Positions 35,601 to 44,386 are shown, counted from the stretch's first letter. The stretch: 64,000 nucleotides of DNA from Chitinophagaceae bacterium UBA1946 (GCA_002336815.1 DDEU01000002.1:1-64000); one strand, 5' to 3'. The notes: generated by a model from the letters alone, not told the origin. Translations and numbers: made by a program.

Positions 35601-36272
35601 ATACAATTCAATAGCGTAAGTAAACCTATCATCATTCTCACAGAGATCATTTTTAGTGTGATCGGTGTACTACTGGGTTTTTCAATATCGGGTATGCAGG
35701 TATCTGTATTGATGACAGGATTGGGTATTGTAGGATTGGCCGGTATCGTAGTAAAGAACGGTATCCTGGTAATTGAATTTGCAGATGAGTTGAGGAGCCG
35801 CGGTATGAAAACCAGGGAAGCTGTGATACAGGCGGGTAAAACACGTATCATACCGGTACTGCTTACAGCCCTTGCAGCAATACTGGCCTTTATCCCGATC
35901 GCAGTTGGTTTCAATATCAATTTCGTTACACTATTCTCTGAACTTGATCCGAAAATTTTCTTCGGCGGCGATAACGTGGCATTCTGGAAACCATTGAGCT
36001 GGACGATCATTTTTGGTTTGGCCTTTGCGTTCTTTATGACGCTGGTATTGGTGCCCGCCATGTACCTGATCGCTGAAAGACTGAAAAGACCAATGCGGAA
36101 TATGTTTGGTGGCAAGTGGATCAGCTTTATGGGCATTCCGCCATTGATCTTCCTTTTCATGCCACTGATGATCGTTACTTATTTCCGCCACGGAGCAGAT
36201 GTAAAACGCAGAAGAAGAAGGTTAAAAGATGATGCTGCTGCCAGCGAAAGCTGGTTTGGAAGCTGGTTGTAA
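32670..36272 (+). CDS. RND-superfamily efflux permease (AcrB-like), enlarged
   Basis: A 1200-residue proton-driven inner-membrane pump. The first half has the TM4 proton-relay motif GLGIIVDDAIVVIENTHR with two Asp, and the second half VGLAGIVVKNGILVIEFADEL in TM10. Porter-domain signatures such as VQTIYVGNSPKDIENLVTRPIE occur at residues ~55-75. Usual AcrB relatives have ~1030-1060 residues. Here extra length lies between TM6 and TM7 (residues ~520-585), where two additional hydrophobic segments appear, and near TM11-12, with a basic C-terminal tail. The substrate is unknown; drugs, solvents or lipids are all possible. Confidence 0.92.
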   Translation: MSVLENITEKFKEFKPTSWSISNKTSIYLVMLFVSLAGIYQFMTLPKEQFPDIVIPTIYVQTIYVGNSPKDIENLVTRPIEKQIKGITGAKIKKFTSTSQQDYSAIVVEFDTKVKTDIALQKVKDAIDKAKQDLPTDLTQEPTALEVNLSDQPIMYVNLSGDYDMVRLKTFADDLKDKLEDLPQINRIDIVGAPEREFQINVDNYRMQTAGITFDDIANAVARENMDISGGLLDVGSMKRNLQLKGQFHTSYDIEKVLVRNTGGAPIYLKDIAEIKDTTKAAESFARLDGKNVVTLNIIKRSGENLIETSEGVKKTVEEGKGVLYPTNLKTVITGDQSIKTKSSFTDLVNSIVIGFILVLIVLMFFMGVTNAFFVALSVPLSMFVAFVFLPGADLIVGTHVTLNFIVLFALLFGLGIIVDDAIVVIENTHRIFVDGKGKIPINTATKMAAGEVFVPVLAGTLTTLAPFFPLLFWPGIIGRFMVYLPTMLIFTLAASLVVAFIMNPVFAVDFMNHPESDKKEPKSAIFKKPGFWIPIAAGILLDLSGATFLGNLLIFFMFLVLLNRYFINDAIHYFQNHALPWIMGHYESLLRWALKGWRPVHLLLGIVGVLILSVVIFGISMNSGRVGVVFFPQGDPNQLYVYLKLPVGTSVEYTDSVTRLLEKRVNKVLGVDPETGKTNPVVESVISNVAIGASDPASGDRSTRSELGRVQVSFVEYEKRHGVSTRPYLDQIRAEMKGIPGAEISVAQESSGPPTDPPINIEIASEDFDGLVKTAVNLKNYLDSIQVPGVEELKMDVDLNNPEITLTVDRERALIQGVSSAQIGQTIRTGLFGREVSKIKEGKDEYKIQLRNNEMQRKDLSNLLNMRVSFRDMATGSTKNIPISALVKIEPTSTFGSVKRKNQKRLITLRSNVLTTKGYNATGVNLVIANHIAAFKNTADGVTIKQTGEGEQQAETGAFLLSALVIALMIILFVLVIQFNSVSKPIIILTEIIFSVIGVLLGFSISGMQVSVLMTGLGIVGLAGIVVKNGILVIEFADELRSRGMKTREAVIQAGKTRIIPVLLTALAAILAFIPIAVGFNINFVTLFSELDPKIFFGGDNVAFWKPLSWTIIFGLAFAFFMTLVLVPAMYLIAERLKRPMRNMFGGKWISFMGIPPLIFLFMPLMIVTYFRHGADVKRRRRRLKDDAAASESWFGSWL

Positions 36273-36295
36273 AACAAAACAACTCTCTCATAGAG

Positions 36296-36380
36296 GTGCC
36301 GTTTCAAAACAAACCGATTGGTAACACTGGGTTTCTGTCCGAATGTTTCCCCTGATCTGTTTTTGAAACGGCACTTTTTT
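36296..36380 (+). terminator. Terminator-like hairpin after the efflux operon
   Basis: GTGCCGTTTCAAAA (36296-36309) pairs perfectly with TTTTGAAACGGCAC (36361-36374) and is followed by six T's. The 51-nt loop is longer than usual, so a structured 3' end is also possible. Confidence 0.6.
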
Positions 36381-36765
36381 ATTTTCCGGCAAAAGGAAGA
36401 CAGCTCCATTAAATAGATTCCTGGCTGTAAATATCGCAGATAATCAACTGTTTATCAACTATTTAAAAAATGGCACAATTCAGGCTCCCCTTATCTGAGA
36501 CAGGAAATGGGCAGTGGAAAAGAACAGTTAATTCAGCTTAAAAAAAACAAGCGATTTAAAAAAATTAGCTGAACTTTGCAACGGAAAGCAGTTAAAAAGC
36601 TTCTTGTAAAAGAAACAACAAACTGAACCACCAGCAATTAAAGCTACCTGACATTCAGGGCTTTTCTTCTCATTAATCCCATTCCTGTAAAAGCATTTTT
36701 CCAGTATCCATCGAAAGCCAGGATTTTAAAAAAATTCTCAGGCAAGTTTTTAACCGTACCGGAAA
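36381..36765. other. AT-rich intergenic stretch, no gene seen
   Basis: No open frame with coding character and no clear RNA gene. The only structure noted is a 7-bp inverted repeat, TTCAGCT (36532-36538) / AGCTGAA (36567-36573), with a 28-nt centre. The right part should hold the promoter of the T9SS protein, but I see no perfect TAnnTTTG element. Confidence 0.4.
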
Positions 36766-37416
36766 ATGAAAACAGGAATTATGAAAAAAGCTATTTACAT
36801 CGCCGCATTTATCGCATCCGTTGGTTCTGCCAATGCACAGATCGCTGCAGGTATGGTAGCGGCTTCTTTAGTTAACAACAGTATTGTTGCACCGGATGTA
36901 AATCTTAAAGCGGCATTCAATAATAATGTAGGAGAGATCAGTTGGAATGCACTGGAACAGATCAAAGTCCGCCGTTATGAACTTGAAAAAAGTGCTGACG
37001 GAGAAAATTTCAGCTATATCACTGCTGTTGCAGGCAGTAACAACAGCTATCATATTGCAGATGCGAATGTGCTGGAAAGCAGGAATTATTACAGGATCAG
37101 GATCGTGGATGCAGAAGGCAATTCCATTTACAGCAGGATCACTTTGCTTGATGCCAGGACCAGTGCAAATGAAATAAAAGTGTTGCCTACGCAATTGAAT
37201 CAGCAGTTATTTATCTGGGTACCAGTTAATACAACCATCAGCAAGGCTGTAATTGCCGATGCAAGTGGCAGAACAGTGATCGGTAATGCAGCGGTTCGCA
37301 ATACCACCAATCTTTCTTCCATTGAAACTGCCGGTTTGCCGGCAGGCCTGTATAATATCAACCTGCAAACCAGCAAGGGGGAGGTGATCAAACTGAAATT
37401 CAACAAACAGCCTTAA
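36766..37416 (+). CDS. Secreted protein with T9SS type A C-terminal sorting domain
   Basis: A 216-residue protein with signal peptide MKKAIYIAAFIASVGSANAQ; starts at 36766 and 36781 are both plausible. After ~25 residues of spacer, residues ~50-125 form a fibronectin-like beta domain (ISWNALEQIKVRRYELEKS). Residues ~138-216 match the T9SS type A sorting domain: VLPTQLNQQLFI, VIADASGRTV, and the closing GLPAGLYNINLQTSKGEV with basic end KLKFNKQP. That domain directs export across the outer membrane and surface attachment. The protein has no enzymatic domain and is small for a T9SS cargo; its role is unknown. Confidence 0.82.
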   Translation: MKTGIMKKAIYIAAFIASVGSANAQIAAGMVAASLVNNSIVAPDVNLKAAFNNNVGEISWNALEQIKVRRYELEKSADGENFSYITAVAGSNNSYHIADANVLESRNYYRIRIVDAEGNSIYSRITLLDARTSANEIKVLPTQLNQQLFIWVPVNTTISKAVIADASGRTVIGNAAVRNTTNLSSIETAGLPAGLYNINLQTSKGEVIKLKFNKQP

Positions 37417-37514
37417 CCTGGTACCACACAAATATATTTTTAGCCTTGTGAAATAATCGCAGGGCTTTTTTGTTTCGCATAACAGCTAATATATATTTTT
37501 ACAAAAAAATTGCC

Positions 37515-38312
37515 ATGATACAAAACCATGAAATTGACTACCGCATTTACGGTGAAGAATTACAATTTGTAGAAATTGAACTGGATCCGAATGAAACAGT
37601 GATCGGAGAGCCGGGTGGCTTTATGATGATGGATAACGATATTCAAATGCAAACCATTTTTGGGGATGGCAGCCAGCAACAGCAACAGGGTGGCTTGCTG
37701 GGCAAATTGCTGAGCGCCGGCAAACGGTTACTGGTGGGTGAAAATTTATTTATGACAGCTTTTACCCATACCGGCCAGGGAAAAAAGCATGTAAGTTTTG
37801 CAGCACCTTATACAGGAAAGATCATTCCGCTTGACCTTTCAAAACTTGGAGGCAAGATCATTGCACAAAAGGATGCCTTCTTATGCGCTGCCAAAGGTGT
37901 GAGTATTGGGATAGAGTTCCAGCGCAGACTTGGAACGGGGATATTTGGGGGAGAAGGATTTATTATGGAAAAACTGGAGGGAGACGGGATGGCATTTGTA
38001 CATGCCGGAGGTTATGTGATCGAAAGAGAATTGCAGCCCGGTGAGATCCTGAAAATTGATACCGGCTGCGTGGTAGCTTACACAGCAGGTGTTGATTTTG
38101 ACATCGAATTTATCCGTGGTATCAAAAACTGGATGTTTGGGGGAGAAGGGTTGTTCTTTGCGATACTGCGTGGTCCGGGTAAAGTGTGGATACAATCATT
38201 GCCCATCAGCAGGCTGGCTGGCAGGCTGCAGCAATATGCTGCGGTTGGCGGCAGAAAAGAAGAAGGAAGTATCTTAGGCGGACTTGGGAACTTACTTGAT
38301 GGAAGAGAATAA
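37515..38312 (+). CDS. AIM24/TIGR00266-family protein
   Basis: A 265-residue cytosolic protein of the AIM24/TIGR00266 family, a beta-rich fold with unknown function in bacteria. Family features: MIQNHEIDYRIYGEELQFVEIEL at the start, EPGGFMMMDNDIQMQTIFG, repeated glycine-rich turns (GTGIFGGEGFIMEKLEGDG, MFGGEGLFFAILRGPGKVW) and a polyQ patch (QQQQQGG). The ATG at 37515 is chosen over an upstream non-ATG start at 37470. It is a lone gene, not clearly linked to its neighbours. Confidence 0.88.
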   Translation: MIQNHEIDYRIYGEELQFVEIELDPNETVIGEPGGFMMMDNDIQMQTIFGDGSQQQQQGGLLGKLLSAGKRLLVGENLFMTAFTHTGQGKKHVSFAAPYTGKIIPLDLSKLGGKIIAQKDAFLCAAKGVSIGIEFQRRLGTGIFGGEGFIMEKLEGDGMAFVHAGGYVIERELQPGEILKIDTGCVVAYTAGVDFDIEFIRGIKNWMFGGEGLFFAILRGPGKVWIQSLPISRLAGRLQQYAAVGGRKEEGSILGGLGNLLDGRE

Positions 38313-38450
38313 ACTATGAATTGTTCTCATCCGGCTTAGGGTTGTATAAACCGGATCCGTTTCCTTGAACTTAAAAAATCAGTTCCCATTGATCATTGTG
38401 TTTTGCTTGGCTTAACAGGTGGTTAATGGGATTTTTTATTCACCTGTATT

Positions 38451-39530
38451 TTATGAAAACATCGCTATAAAATTATCTGCATTAGACAGCAGGCTGTATT
38501 CCCTGGATATTTTTTTTCTCCCTTCCCTACCCATTCTTTTTCTTAATGCTTTATCCAGGATCAGTTTCTCCATGGCGTTGTACCACTCTTCTGCTGAGTT
38601 GCACAGATATCCGTTGATATTATTCTCAATGATCTTTTTGTTTACGCCAACAGGTGAGGAAACCGAGGGTATCTCCAGCGCCAGGTATTGAATTAATTTA
38701 AAGCCGCATTTTCCTTCGCTCCATTCATCCTGGGATAATGGCATCAATCCCACCTGGCAGGTGGCCAGTTCGGCTACTTCGTTTTCTGCTGTCCATTCTA
38801 CGTATTGCACATTCTTCAAACCCAGCAAAGGTTGCTGGTTACAGATAACCTTGATATTGAAATCATATTTCTCCTGTAGTCTTTTAAGTACGGGCTGTAC
38901 CATGTAGAGGTATTTTAAAGTGGAGAAACTGCCTGTCCAGCCGATCGTTACCTTATCAACATCGTGGTTGGCTAGTATATTATGATGCTGTTCTGTATCC
39001 ACACAGGTTGGATTGTACACTACCGTTTGATTGTATTGCCTGGCATAATTGCATAAAAATTCATTACCACAACTCACTTTATACGACCATTTACAGATCA
39101 GCGGCACTTTATCTACATTTCGAAGTACACGGGGCACATGGTTCTTTTCCGACTCCTGGTGCAACCAGATGGCACCGTCAAAATCATAGACCAATTTTTT
39201 TTTCAGGAGCTTTGCCAGTATCCATTCAAATACCGGCGGACCCACCGGCGTGGCACCAAGTTGCAGGAATATGAAATCATATTTTTTAACCCGGAACAAT
39301 AAAAAGAACCTGCGAAAGAAGCCCTTGAGTACGGACAGGGTTTTTTGAAATACAAAGCCAGACCTGAATATATATTTATAGTCATGGCTGTCGATAAATG
39401 AATGCGTGGTGACTTTAAAGCCATTTTTTTTTAACAGGCCTTCATACAATTCAAACCGGAAACGCTGACCCGGAGATACATTTTCGGGGTACTGGACCAT
39501 GAATAAAATTTCTTTTTTGTCTGCTTGCAT
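38451..39530 (-). CDS. Glycosyltransferase, GT4-like
   Basis: A 359-residue GT-B-fold glycosyltransferase. The C-terminal half shows the group 1 features KVTIGWTGSFSTLKYL, the central GLMPLSQDEWSEGKCGFKLIQYLALEIPSVSSPVG (donor-sugar Glu region) and a GREGRKKIS C-terminal helix. The N-terminal half has a DFDGAIW segment. It would add a sugar to a lipid-linked glycan in the cytoplasm. It sits at the left end of the polysaccharide locus but is separated from it by a convergent methyltransferase gene, so it has its own promoter. Confidence 0.82.
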   Translation of the reverse strand: MQADKKEILFMVQYPENVSPGQRFRFELYEGLLKKNGFKVTTHSFIDSHDYKYIFRSGFVFQKTLSVLKGFFRRFFLLFRVKKYDFIFLQLGATPVGPPVFEWILAKLLKKKLVYDFDGAIWLHQESEKNHVPRVLRNVDKVPLICKWSYKVSCGNEFLCNYARQYNQTVVYNPTCVDTEQHHNILANHDVDKVTIGWTGSFSTLKYLYMVQPVLKRLQEKYDFNIKVICNQQPLLGLKNVQYVEWTAENEVAELATCQVGLMPLSQDEWSEGKCGFKLIQYLALEIPSVSSPVGVNKKIIENNINGYLCNSAEEWYNAMEKLILDKALRKRMGREGRKKISREYSLLSNADNFIAMFS

Positions 39531-39605
39531 GATGTGGGTTGCGAAGATAAATTTATTTTAAAACCTTTTAAATGAATTAAAAATGGCATTTTGAGTATAT
39601 CACTT

Positions 39606-39613
39606 TATTTTTG
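39606..39613 (+). promoter_or_regulatory. -7 element of the methyltransferase gene
   Basis: TATTTTTG, a perfect TAnnTTTG match, ends 21 nt before the ATG at 39635. It overlaps the upstream in-frame TTG at 39611, which supports the ATG as the true start. Confidence 0.55.
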
Positions 39614-39634
39614 TCCAAATTGAACAAGTTAATA

Positions 39635-40537
39635 ATGGTTTCATATAAGCAAGAACCACTAACTACTGTAGCAGGAAAAAACAGGGAGATAGCAGTATTC
39701 ACAACAGAGGGGGAAAACATTGATAGTGAGGTAGTAAAATCATTTGGTGAGGAGTGGCTTAAATTTCAGCATTTTTCTGATGAGATGATAGTAAGGTGCG
39801 GAGAGGAATATTTTGATCTGGTTTCTGAAGACATTTTAAATAAACAAAGCTATGTGCTTGATATTGGCTGTGGTACCGGCAGGTGGACGAAATACCTTAC
39901 CGGCCGTGCTGGCTTTATTGAAGCGGTAGACCCCAGCAATTCGATCTTTGCAGCCGATAACCTTCTTGAAAACATCCCCAATGTTAGGCTTACCAAGGCG
40001 GCCATTGAAAGCATTCCCTTTAATGATGAAACATTTGATTTTGTCATGAGCGTTGGTGTGTTGCATCATACTCCCAACCCTGCAAAGGCAATGATCGATT
40101 GCGTAAAAAAAGTGAAAAAGGGAGGTTATTTCTACTGTTATTTATACCACAATCTCGAATCGAAAAACTGGTTCAGTAAAGCACTATTCTGGTCGGGCGA
40201 ACTGGTACGAAAAGTTGTTTGCCGCCTGCCCATGCGTACCAAGGCATCTGTATGCGATGTAATAGCAGTGATTGTTTACCTGCCACTGATCGTATGGGTT
40301 CGTTTTCTGATACTGCTGGGCTTTAAGAAAACAGCTTTAAAAATGCCCCTGGGCGCATATCACAACAAATCATTCTTTATTATCCGGAACGACTCTCTCG
40401 ATAAATTTGGCACCCGGCTCGAACACCGGTATTCAAAAGAAGATATACTAACTATGATGCAGCAGGCTGGCCTCACAGATGTGCGGATCAGCGATGGCAT
40501 ACCGTACTATCATGCGATTGGACGAAAAGCAGGGTAA
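39635..40537 (+). CDS. Class I SAM-dependent methyltransferase
   Basis: A 300-residue methyltransferase. S-adenosylmethionine-binding motifs are clear: VLDIGCGTGRWTKYL near residue 77, an acidic AVDPSN at the end of strand 2, and FDFVMSVGVLHHTPNPAKA near residue 140. Between ~190 and 235 there is a hydrophobic stretch (VIAVIVYLPLIVWVRFLIL) that could be a membrane helix, unusual for a soluble enzyme and suggesting a membrane-bound substrate such as a lipid-linked sugar. It is the only plus-strand gene in the polysaccharide locus. Confidence 0.85.
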   Translation: MVSYKQEPLTTVAGKNREIAVFTTEGENIDSEVVKSFGEEWLKFQHFSDEMIVRCGEEYFDLVSEDILNKQSYVLDIGCGTGRWTKYLTGRAGFIEAVDPSNSIFAADNLLENIPNVRLTKAAIESIPFNDETFDFVMSVGVLHHTPNPAKAMIDCVKKVKKGGYFYCYLYHNLESKNWFSKALFWSGELVRKVVCRLPMRTKASVCDVIAVIVYLPLIVWVRFLILLGFKKTALKMPLGAYHNKSFFIIRNDSLDKFGTRLEHRYSKEDILTMMQQAGLTDVRISDGIPYYHAIGRKAG

Positions 40538-40606
40538 TTGCTAAAACGACAAAGCTATTGTTGGAGGCAGGTTCGGCTTTTGTTGAACAGGTCTGTATTT
40601 TAATTA

Positions 40607-41542
40607 TCAATAAATGGTAACTTCTTCAAAAACCACTTTACTGGTATGCACATTGACCTGCTTATAGTCTTTCACCAATTTAATATGATCTGCAATCTTT
40701 TGCTTTTCAAAAGCATTCAGTTTCGAATTGCGGGTGGAAGATAGGAATGCCTGGAGTTTAAAAAGGCCGAAGACCTGGTAAGCCATTTTTTTGATACGTG
40801 TAATAACGACTTCCTTTTTCAACTCAAAAGAACTGAGATGTCCGTTATAATACATCTTCAGCGACCTGATGATACTTTCGCTGCTTAGCTTATAGTTATT
40901 AATGCTCACATTTCCCTCCCTGTAAAGGAATAAATGCTCCTCCAGCCTGGTGTATTTCATCTTGCCCCAGGTTCTGCACCAAAGTTCAAAATCCTGGCCT
41001 CTTTTAAATTCTGCGTTGTATTTATTTTTTTTGAACCAACTTGCTTTTGCAATGATCGTTGGATGAAAAAACACGGTCTTCTGTGTCAATATTTCCCTCA
41101 AATTGAGGTTTGACAGGTCATTCACTTTCCTTTTACCAATAGGAGCGCCATCAGTATCTATAATATAAGCCAGGCAATCGATCAGATCAATGTTTCTATT
41201 GCTGATGAGTACCCTCATCTGTTTTTCCAACTTCTCAGGCAACATCATATCGTCCGCATCCATACGGGCTATGTACTCTCCTTTTGCCAGGTCTGTGATC
41301 TGGTTCAGCCTGTACCCAACCCCCGTGTTTTTGCCCCCGTGAATAAGCCTGATCCTGTTGTCGATCCTTGAAAACCTTTCCGCTACTTTGTAAGATTCAT
41401 CTGTTGATCCATCATCAATGAGGATAAATTCAAAATTCGTATACGTTTGCAGCAATACGGACTTGATCGCCTCTGCAAGCGTTTTTTCGTTATTATAGAA
41501 AGACAAACCAACAGTAACAAGTGGTAAATTTCTTTTTTGCAT
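40607..41542 (-). CDS. Family 2 glycosyltransferase (paralogue A)
   Basis: A 311-residue GT-A glycosyltransferase. The nucleotide-sugar fold is seen in VTVGLSFYNNEKTLAEAI, FILIDDGSTD and the metal-binding ARMDADDMMLPEKL (DxD). The acceptor side has FHPTIIAKASW and QDFELWCRTWGK. It is the last gene of the minus-strand polysaccharide operon and is clearly paralogous to the next gene upstream (41693-42559) along its whole length. Confidence 0.9.
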   Translation of the reverse strand: MQKRNLPLVTVGLSFYNNEKTLAEAIKSVLLQTYTNFEFILIDDGSTDESYKVAERFSRIDNRIRLIHGGKNTGVGYRLNQITDLAKGEYIARMDADDMMLPEKLEKQMRVLISNRNIDLIDCLAYIIDTDGAPIGKRKVNDLSNLNLREILTQKTVFFHPTIIAKASWFKKNKYNAEFKRGQDFELWCRTWGKMKYTRLEEHLFLYREGNVSINNYKLSSESIIRSLKMYYNGHLSSFELKKEVVITRIKKMAYQVFGLFKLQAFLSSTRNSKLNAFEKQKIADHIKLVKDYKQVNVHTSKVVFEEVTIY

Positions 41543-41692
41543 AGGCCCGTCACTTATTTTTTAAATAAAAAATGAAAGCTGGCAGATTCTGCAGCCAATA
41601 CCCTTTTGAAAGCAATAGGGAAAACCACTTGCTTTAAAAAGCTCAATTTATAAAACAATTGTTAAAGAAGGAAATCTGGGGGCATTTATTTA

Positions 41693-42559
41693 TCAGGAGG
41701 CCTTAAAAGCCCTAATCTCCGCTATTACGGCGGAAACCTGTTTTACCTGTTCAGCATCCAGCGGGGTATTTCTTTTGGCGGAGAGGAAATGCTGCATGTG
41801 AAGGAGTGCAAACATGCGGTAAAGGGTGGATTTAAGGTGAGATCTAATAATTTCAATCCAGAGCTCCTGTTTCGACATTACCTCCAGGCCATATTTGCGA
41901 AGCATTTTTCGGTGTGTGCGGTTACTGGTGGTGTAGGCTTTGATATTCACCTTACCCTCCCGGTATAAAAACAGCGGGTCATAAACCCTGGAAAAAACGG
42001 TATTGTTAAAGGTTCGGCACCACAATTCAAAATCCTCCGACCGCAGGTAATCCTCATCATACCTGTTTTTGCGGTACCAGCTGGCTTTTGCAATTACTGT
42101 TGGGTGAAACAGCAATACGCTTTTGAACGCCTTTTTTCGATCCCAGGTACTAAGATCGCTCATGCCCCGCTTGCCCGTTGGCCTGTCATTTTCATCAATC
42201 GTGTATGCGGCAGTATCGATCACATCAATGCTTTTGTCATTCATGAGCACCTGCAACTGCTTTTCCAGTTTGAGTGGCATCATCATATCATCTGCATCCA
42301 TCCTGGCTATGTACTCCCCCTTTGCAAGGTCGATCACCTGGTTGAGCCGGTAAACCAAGCCCCTGTTCACAGCATCCCTCATCAACTGTATGCGGCTGTC
42401 GTTTTGCGCAAATTCCCGGGCAATCTCATAAGAGTTATCCGTTGATCCATCATCCAGGAGGATCAGTTCCCAATCCTGGTACGATTGCAGTAAAACAGAC
42501 CTGATGGCATTCGCCAGCGTTCGCTGACTATTGTAAAACGGTAAGCCGATGGTGAGCAT
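41693..42559 (-). CDS. Family 2 glycosyltransferase (paralogue B)
   Basis: A 288-residue GT-A glycosyltransferase starting at the ATG at 42559; a TTG at 42616 would add 19 residues ahead of the Rossmann strand. Motifs LTIGLPFYNSQRTLANAI, ILLDDGSTDNS, ARMDADDMMMPLKL, FHPTVIAKASW and SEDFELWCRTF match those of the downstream neighbour almost position for position. The two genes are a tandem duplication, separated by 150 AT-rich nt with no gene. They probably add related sugars or the same sugar in different linkages. Confidence 0.9.
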   Translation of the reverse strand: MLTIGLPFYNSQRTLANAIRSVLLQSYQDWELILLDDGSTDNSYEIAREFAQNDSRIQLMRDAVNRGLVYRLNQVIDLAKGEYIARMDADDMMMPLKLEKQLQVLMNDKSIDVIDTAAYTIDENDRPTGKRGMSDLSTWDRKKAFKSVLLFHPTVIAKASWYRKNRYDEDYLRSEDFELWCRTFNNTVFSRVYDPLFLYREGKVNIKAYTTSNRTHRKMLRKYGLEVMSKQELWIEIIRSHLKSTLYRMFALLHMQHFLSAKRNTPLDAEQVKQVSAVIAEIRAFKAS

Positions 42560-42633
42560 TAATGTGTGAAATTTCTGTTTATCAGACTGGAATCTTGCCC
42601 GGTAACCCGGACGCAACCCAAAACTAACAACTC

Positions 42634-43497
42634 CTACCCGATCTTTATCCAGCTTTCCGGCAAAAGATCACTGGTTTTATGAACTTGCTTTGTATGCCAG
42701 AGTTCCGGTGCCACCACTATCTTTTCCGGGTTGCTGTTTAACCATGCGCCCCACCAGCTAAAAGTACTGTTGGCAATGATATTGTGCCGGCAGTTGCTCA
42801 TGAGGTACATATCTTCAAAATGCTGATTGCCCGTAACGAAAACATACTGCGGTCCTGTAAAATTTTCCCTGCACCAGGCGATGTCGTCTGTAAAAATAAA
42901 AAACTTTGTATCGTCAACTGCTTTTGTAAAAACCGGCATCGCTTTTTGATAGTAACTCATTGAGCAGGCAGGCAGGTATTTGTGATTTAGATAATCGCCC
43001 CGTCTTACATGAATGCTAACTGAATTTGAAGTGGTGATCTGTGCAAGCATATCTGCCACTGCCTGGCCGGATGGCTGGGCCAGCGTGCAGTGCCGCCGAA
43101 TCAAATCATCTACCGGTTGTAAATATTTAAAAGCCTGCCAGTATCCCTCGTAATAGCAGTTATCCCTTACCTGCACCTGATCAAAAGCGGATGGCTCATT
43201 GGGTTCAACGACATGCGTTTTTAGCAGGGCGGGGAAATGCTGGGCAATTTTACGCTCCAGCCTCGCCAGGTATATGTTGCTGAAGTATTTTTTTTGATTG
43301 ACTTCTGCTTGTGTTGCCAGCGGCATCTCTACATTGAAAAAAGAGATGGCCAGGTCTCTCTGTGTAAAACTATTCAGTGTGTTGGTAACCTGTATATCAT
43401 ACTTCACTTCGGCACCGAGTATCGCCGCCAGGTATTTGCCAAAACTGTACTGAAAAAGCTGGTTGCCCAGTCCGCCCCATATTTTAACAATGATCAT
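42634..43497 (-). CDS. GT11-family fucosyltransferase-like enzyme
   Basis: A 287-residue glycosyltransferase of the alpha-1,2-fucosyltransferase family. The start IVKIWGGLGNQLFQYSFG, the GDP-fucose-binding SIHVRRGDYLN, and the late SNCRHNIIANSTFSWWGAWLN are the three hallmark blocks of GT11. It would add a terminal or branch fucose (or a related 6-deoxy sugar) from a GDP-sugar. Its start overlaps the end of the upstream gene by 14 nt. No GDP-fucose synthesis gene is in this window. Confidence 0.93.
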   Translation of the reverse strand: MIIVKIWGGLGNQLFQYSFGKYLAAILGAEVKYDIQVTNTLNSFTQRDLAISFFNVEMPLATQAEVNQKKYFSNIYLARLERKIAQHFPALLKTHVVEPNEPSAFDQVQVRDNCYYEGYWQAFKYLQPVDDLIRRHCTLAQPSGQAVADMLAQITTSNSVSIHVRRGDYLNHKYLPACSMSYYQKAMPVFTKAVDDTKFFIFTDDIAWCRENFTGPQYVFVTGNQHFEDMYLMSNCRHNIIANSTFSWWGAWLNSNPEKIVVAPELWHTKQVHKTSDLLPESWIKIG

Positions 43498-44386
43498 ATT
43501 GACTAACTACTTCTTTTTTATTGAGGTACGCAGGAAAAGTAACGCTCAGGTATTTGGGGTACCGGCGCTGCAGGCTTTCGTAATCTGCAAGCATGTTTTT
43601 GGTAAGCATTTTTTCTTTCCAGGGCAGCAACTGTTTGTGTTCGGCCGCTACATAATTGCCAAATAATTCAAACTCCGAAAAGCCGGATACATCATCGCTG
43701 TCAAGACTTTCGATGATCACTTTGTCCCAGGACAAACCGGTACCGTTGTTGGTTTCAATTTCACGGTGCAGGTTTTTTAATTCCTCCTTGTCAAATATCA
43801 TTTTGTGAGAAACATAAGAGAACCAGGAAACAGGATAAAACTGAAGCAGTTTTTTGATATTCTTATAATAAGGCGCATTGTATTCGCTGGATTGATAGAA
43901 TACTTTTTTTTGGTCTGCGGTAATAAAGATGTGCGGCTTTAATAAAATGTGATCTGCATCTATGGCCAGGTAATAACGGCCTGTACCTATACGGCCAGAA
44001 AGTTTTACCAACTGCTGAAATATCCATCCGCTCCTGTTCAATCCTTTGTGTGAGCCGGCGGTGATCGTGTAATCAATATCTGATGGTGCATATCCCAGTA
44101 AGGTAGCTTCATTTAAAAACTTCACATCATACCGGTTTGCGAAATCTACAATAGCCTGGCTGTGGGGCGATACCAGGTATATGTTGTTGATGGGATGATC
44201 TACATTTTTTCGTAGCCCCTCGATACAGAGCGGTAATATCGCCAAATCGTTCTCAATTGCAGGGATCACTACATCAATGCTCACACCAGGAGCTGGTTTT
44301 ACTGCAGCAGCGGGAAAACCCGACCACAGCAGGTAAAGCAAATGGCGTGTTTTCTGTATGATCAACTGGCGGATTCTTTTAATCAA
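43484..44386 (-). CDS. DUF6492-like putative glycosyltransferase
   Basis: A 300-residue protein resembling the DUF6492 family, which has a GT-A-like fold. SIDVVIPAIENDLAILPLC opens the nucleotide-binding region, YYLAIDADHILLKP gives the DxD-type motif, and YQSSEYNAPYYKNIKKLL follows. The frame opens with a TTG at 44386 and contains no early ATG; a GTG at 44284 just before the first strand is another possible start. The gene overlaps the GT11 gene by 14 nt, so the two are translated together. The exact sugar is unknown. Confidence 0.72.
   Translation of the reverse strand: MIKRIRQLIIQKTRHLLYLLWSGFPAAAVKPAPGVSIDVVIPAIENDLAILPLCIEGLRKNVDHPINNIYLVSPHSQAIVDFANRYDVKFLNEATLLGYAPSDIDYTITAGSHKGLNRSGWIFQQLVKLSGRIGTGRYYLAIDADHILLKPHIFITADQKKVFYQSSEYNAPYYKNIKKLLQFYPVSWFSYVSHKMIFDKEELKNLHREIETNNGTGLSWDKVIIESLDSDDVSGFSEFELFGNYVAAEHKQLLPWKEKMLTKNMLADYESLQRRYPKYLSVTFPAYLNKKEVVSQYDHC

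Noticed and set aside
33470..36160. Long antisense open frames of 235 and 260 codons opposite the RND permease
   Set aside because: They lie fully inside a strongly supported gene in another frame, have low-complexity Thr/Ile/Asn-rich translations and no start signals.
38329..38356. ATCCGG/CCGGAT inverted repeat as a terminator after the AIM24-family gene
   Set aside because: Stem of only 6 bp, 16-nt loop and no T-run.
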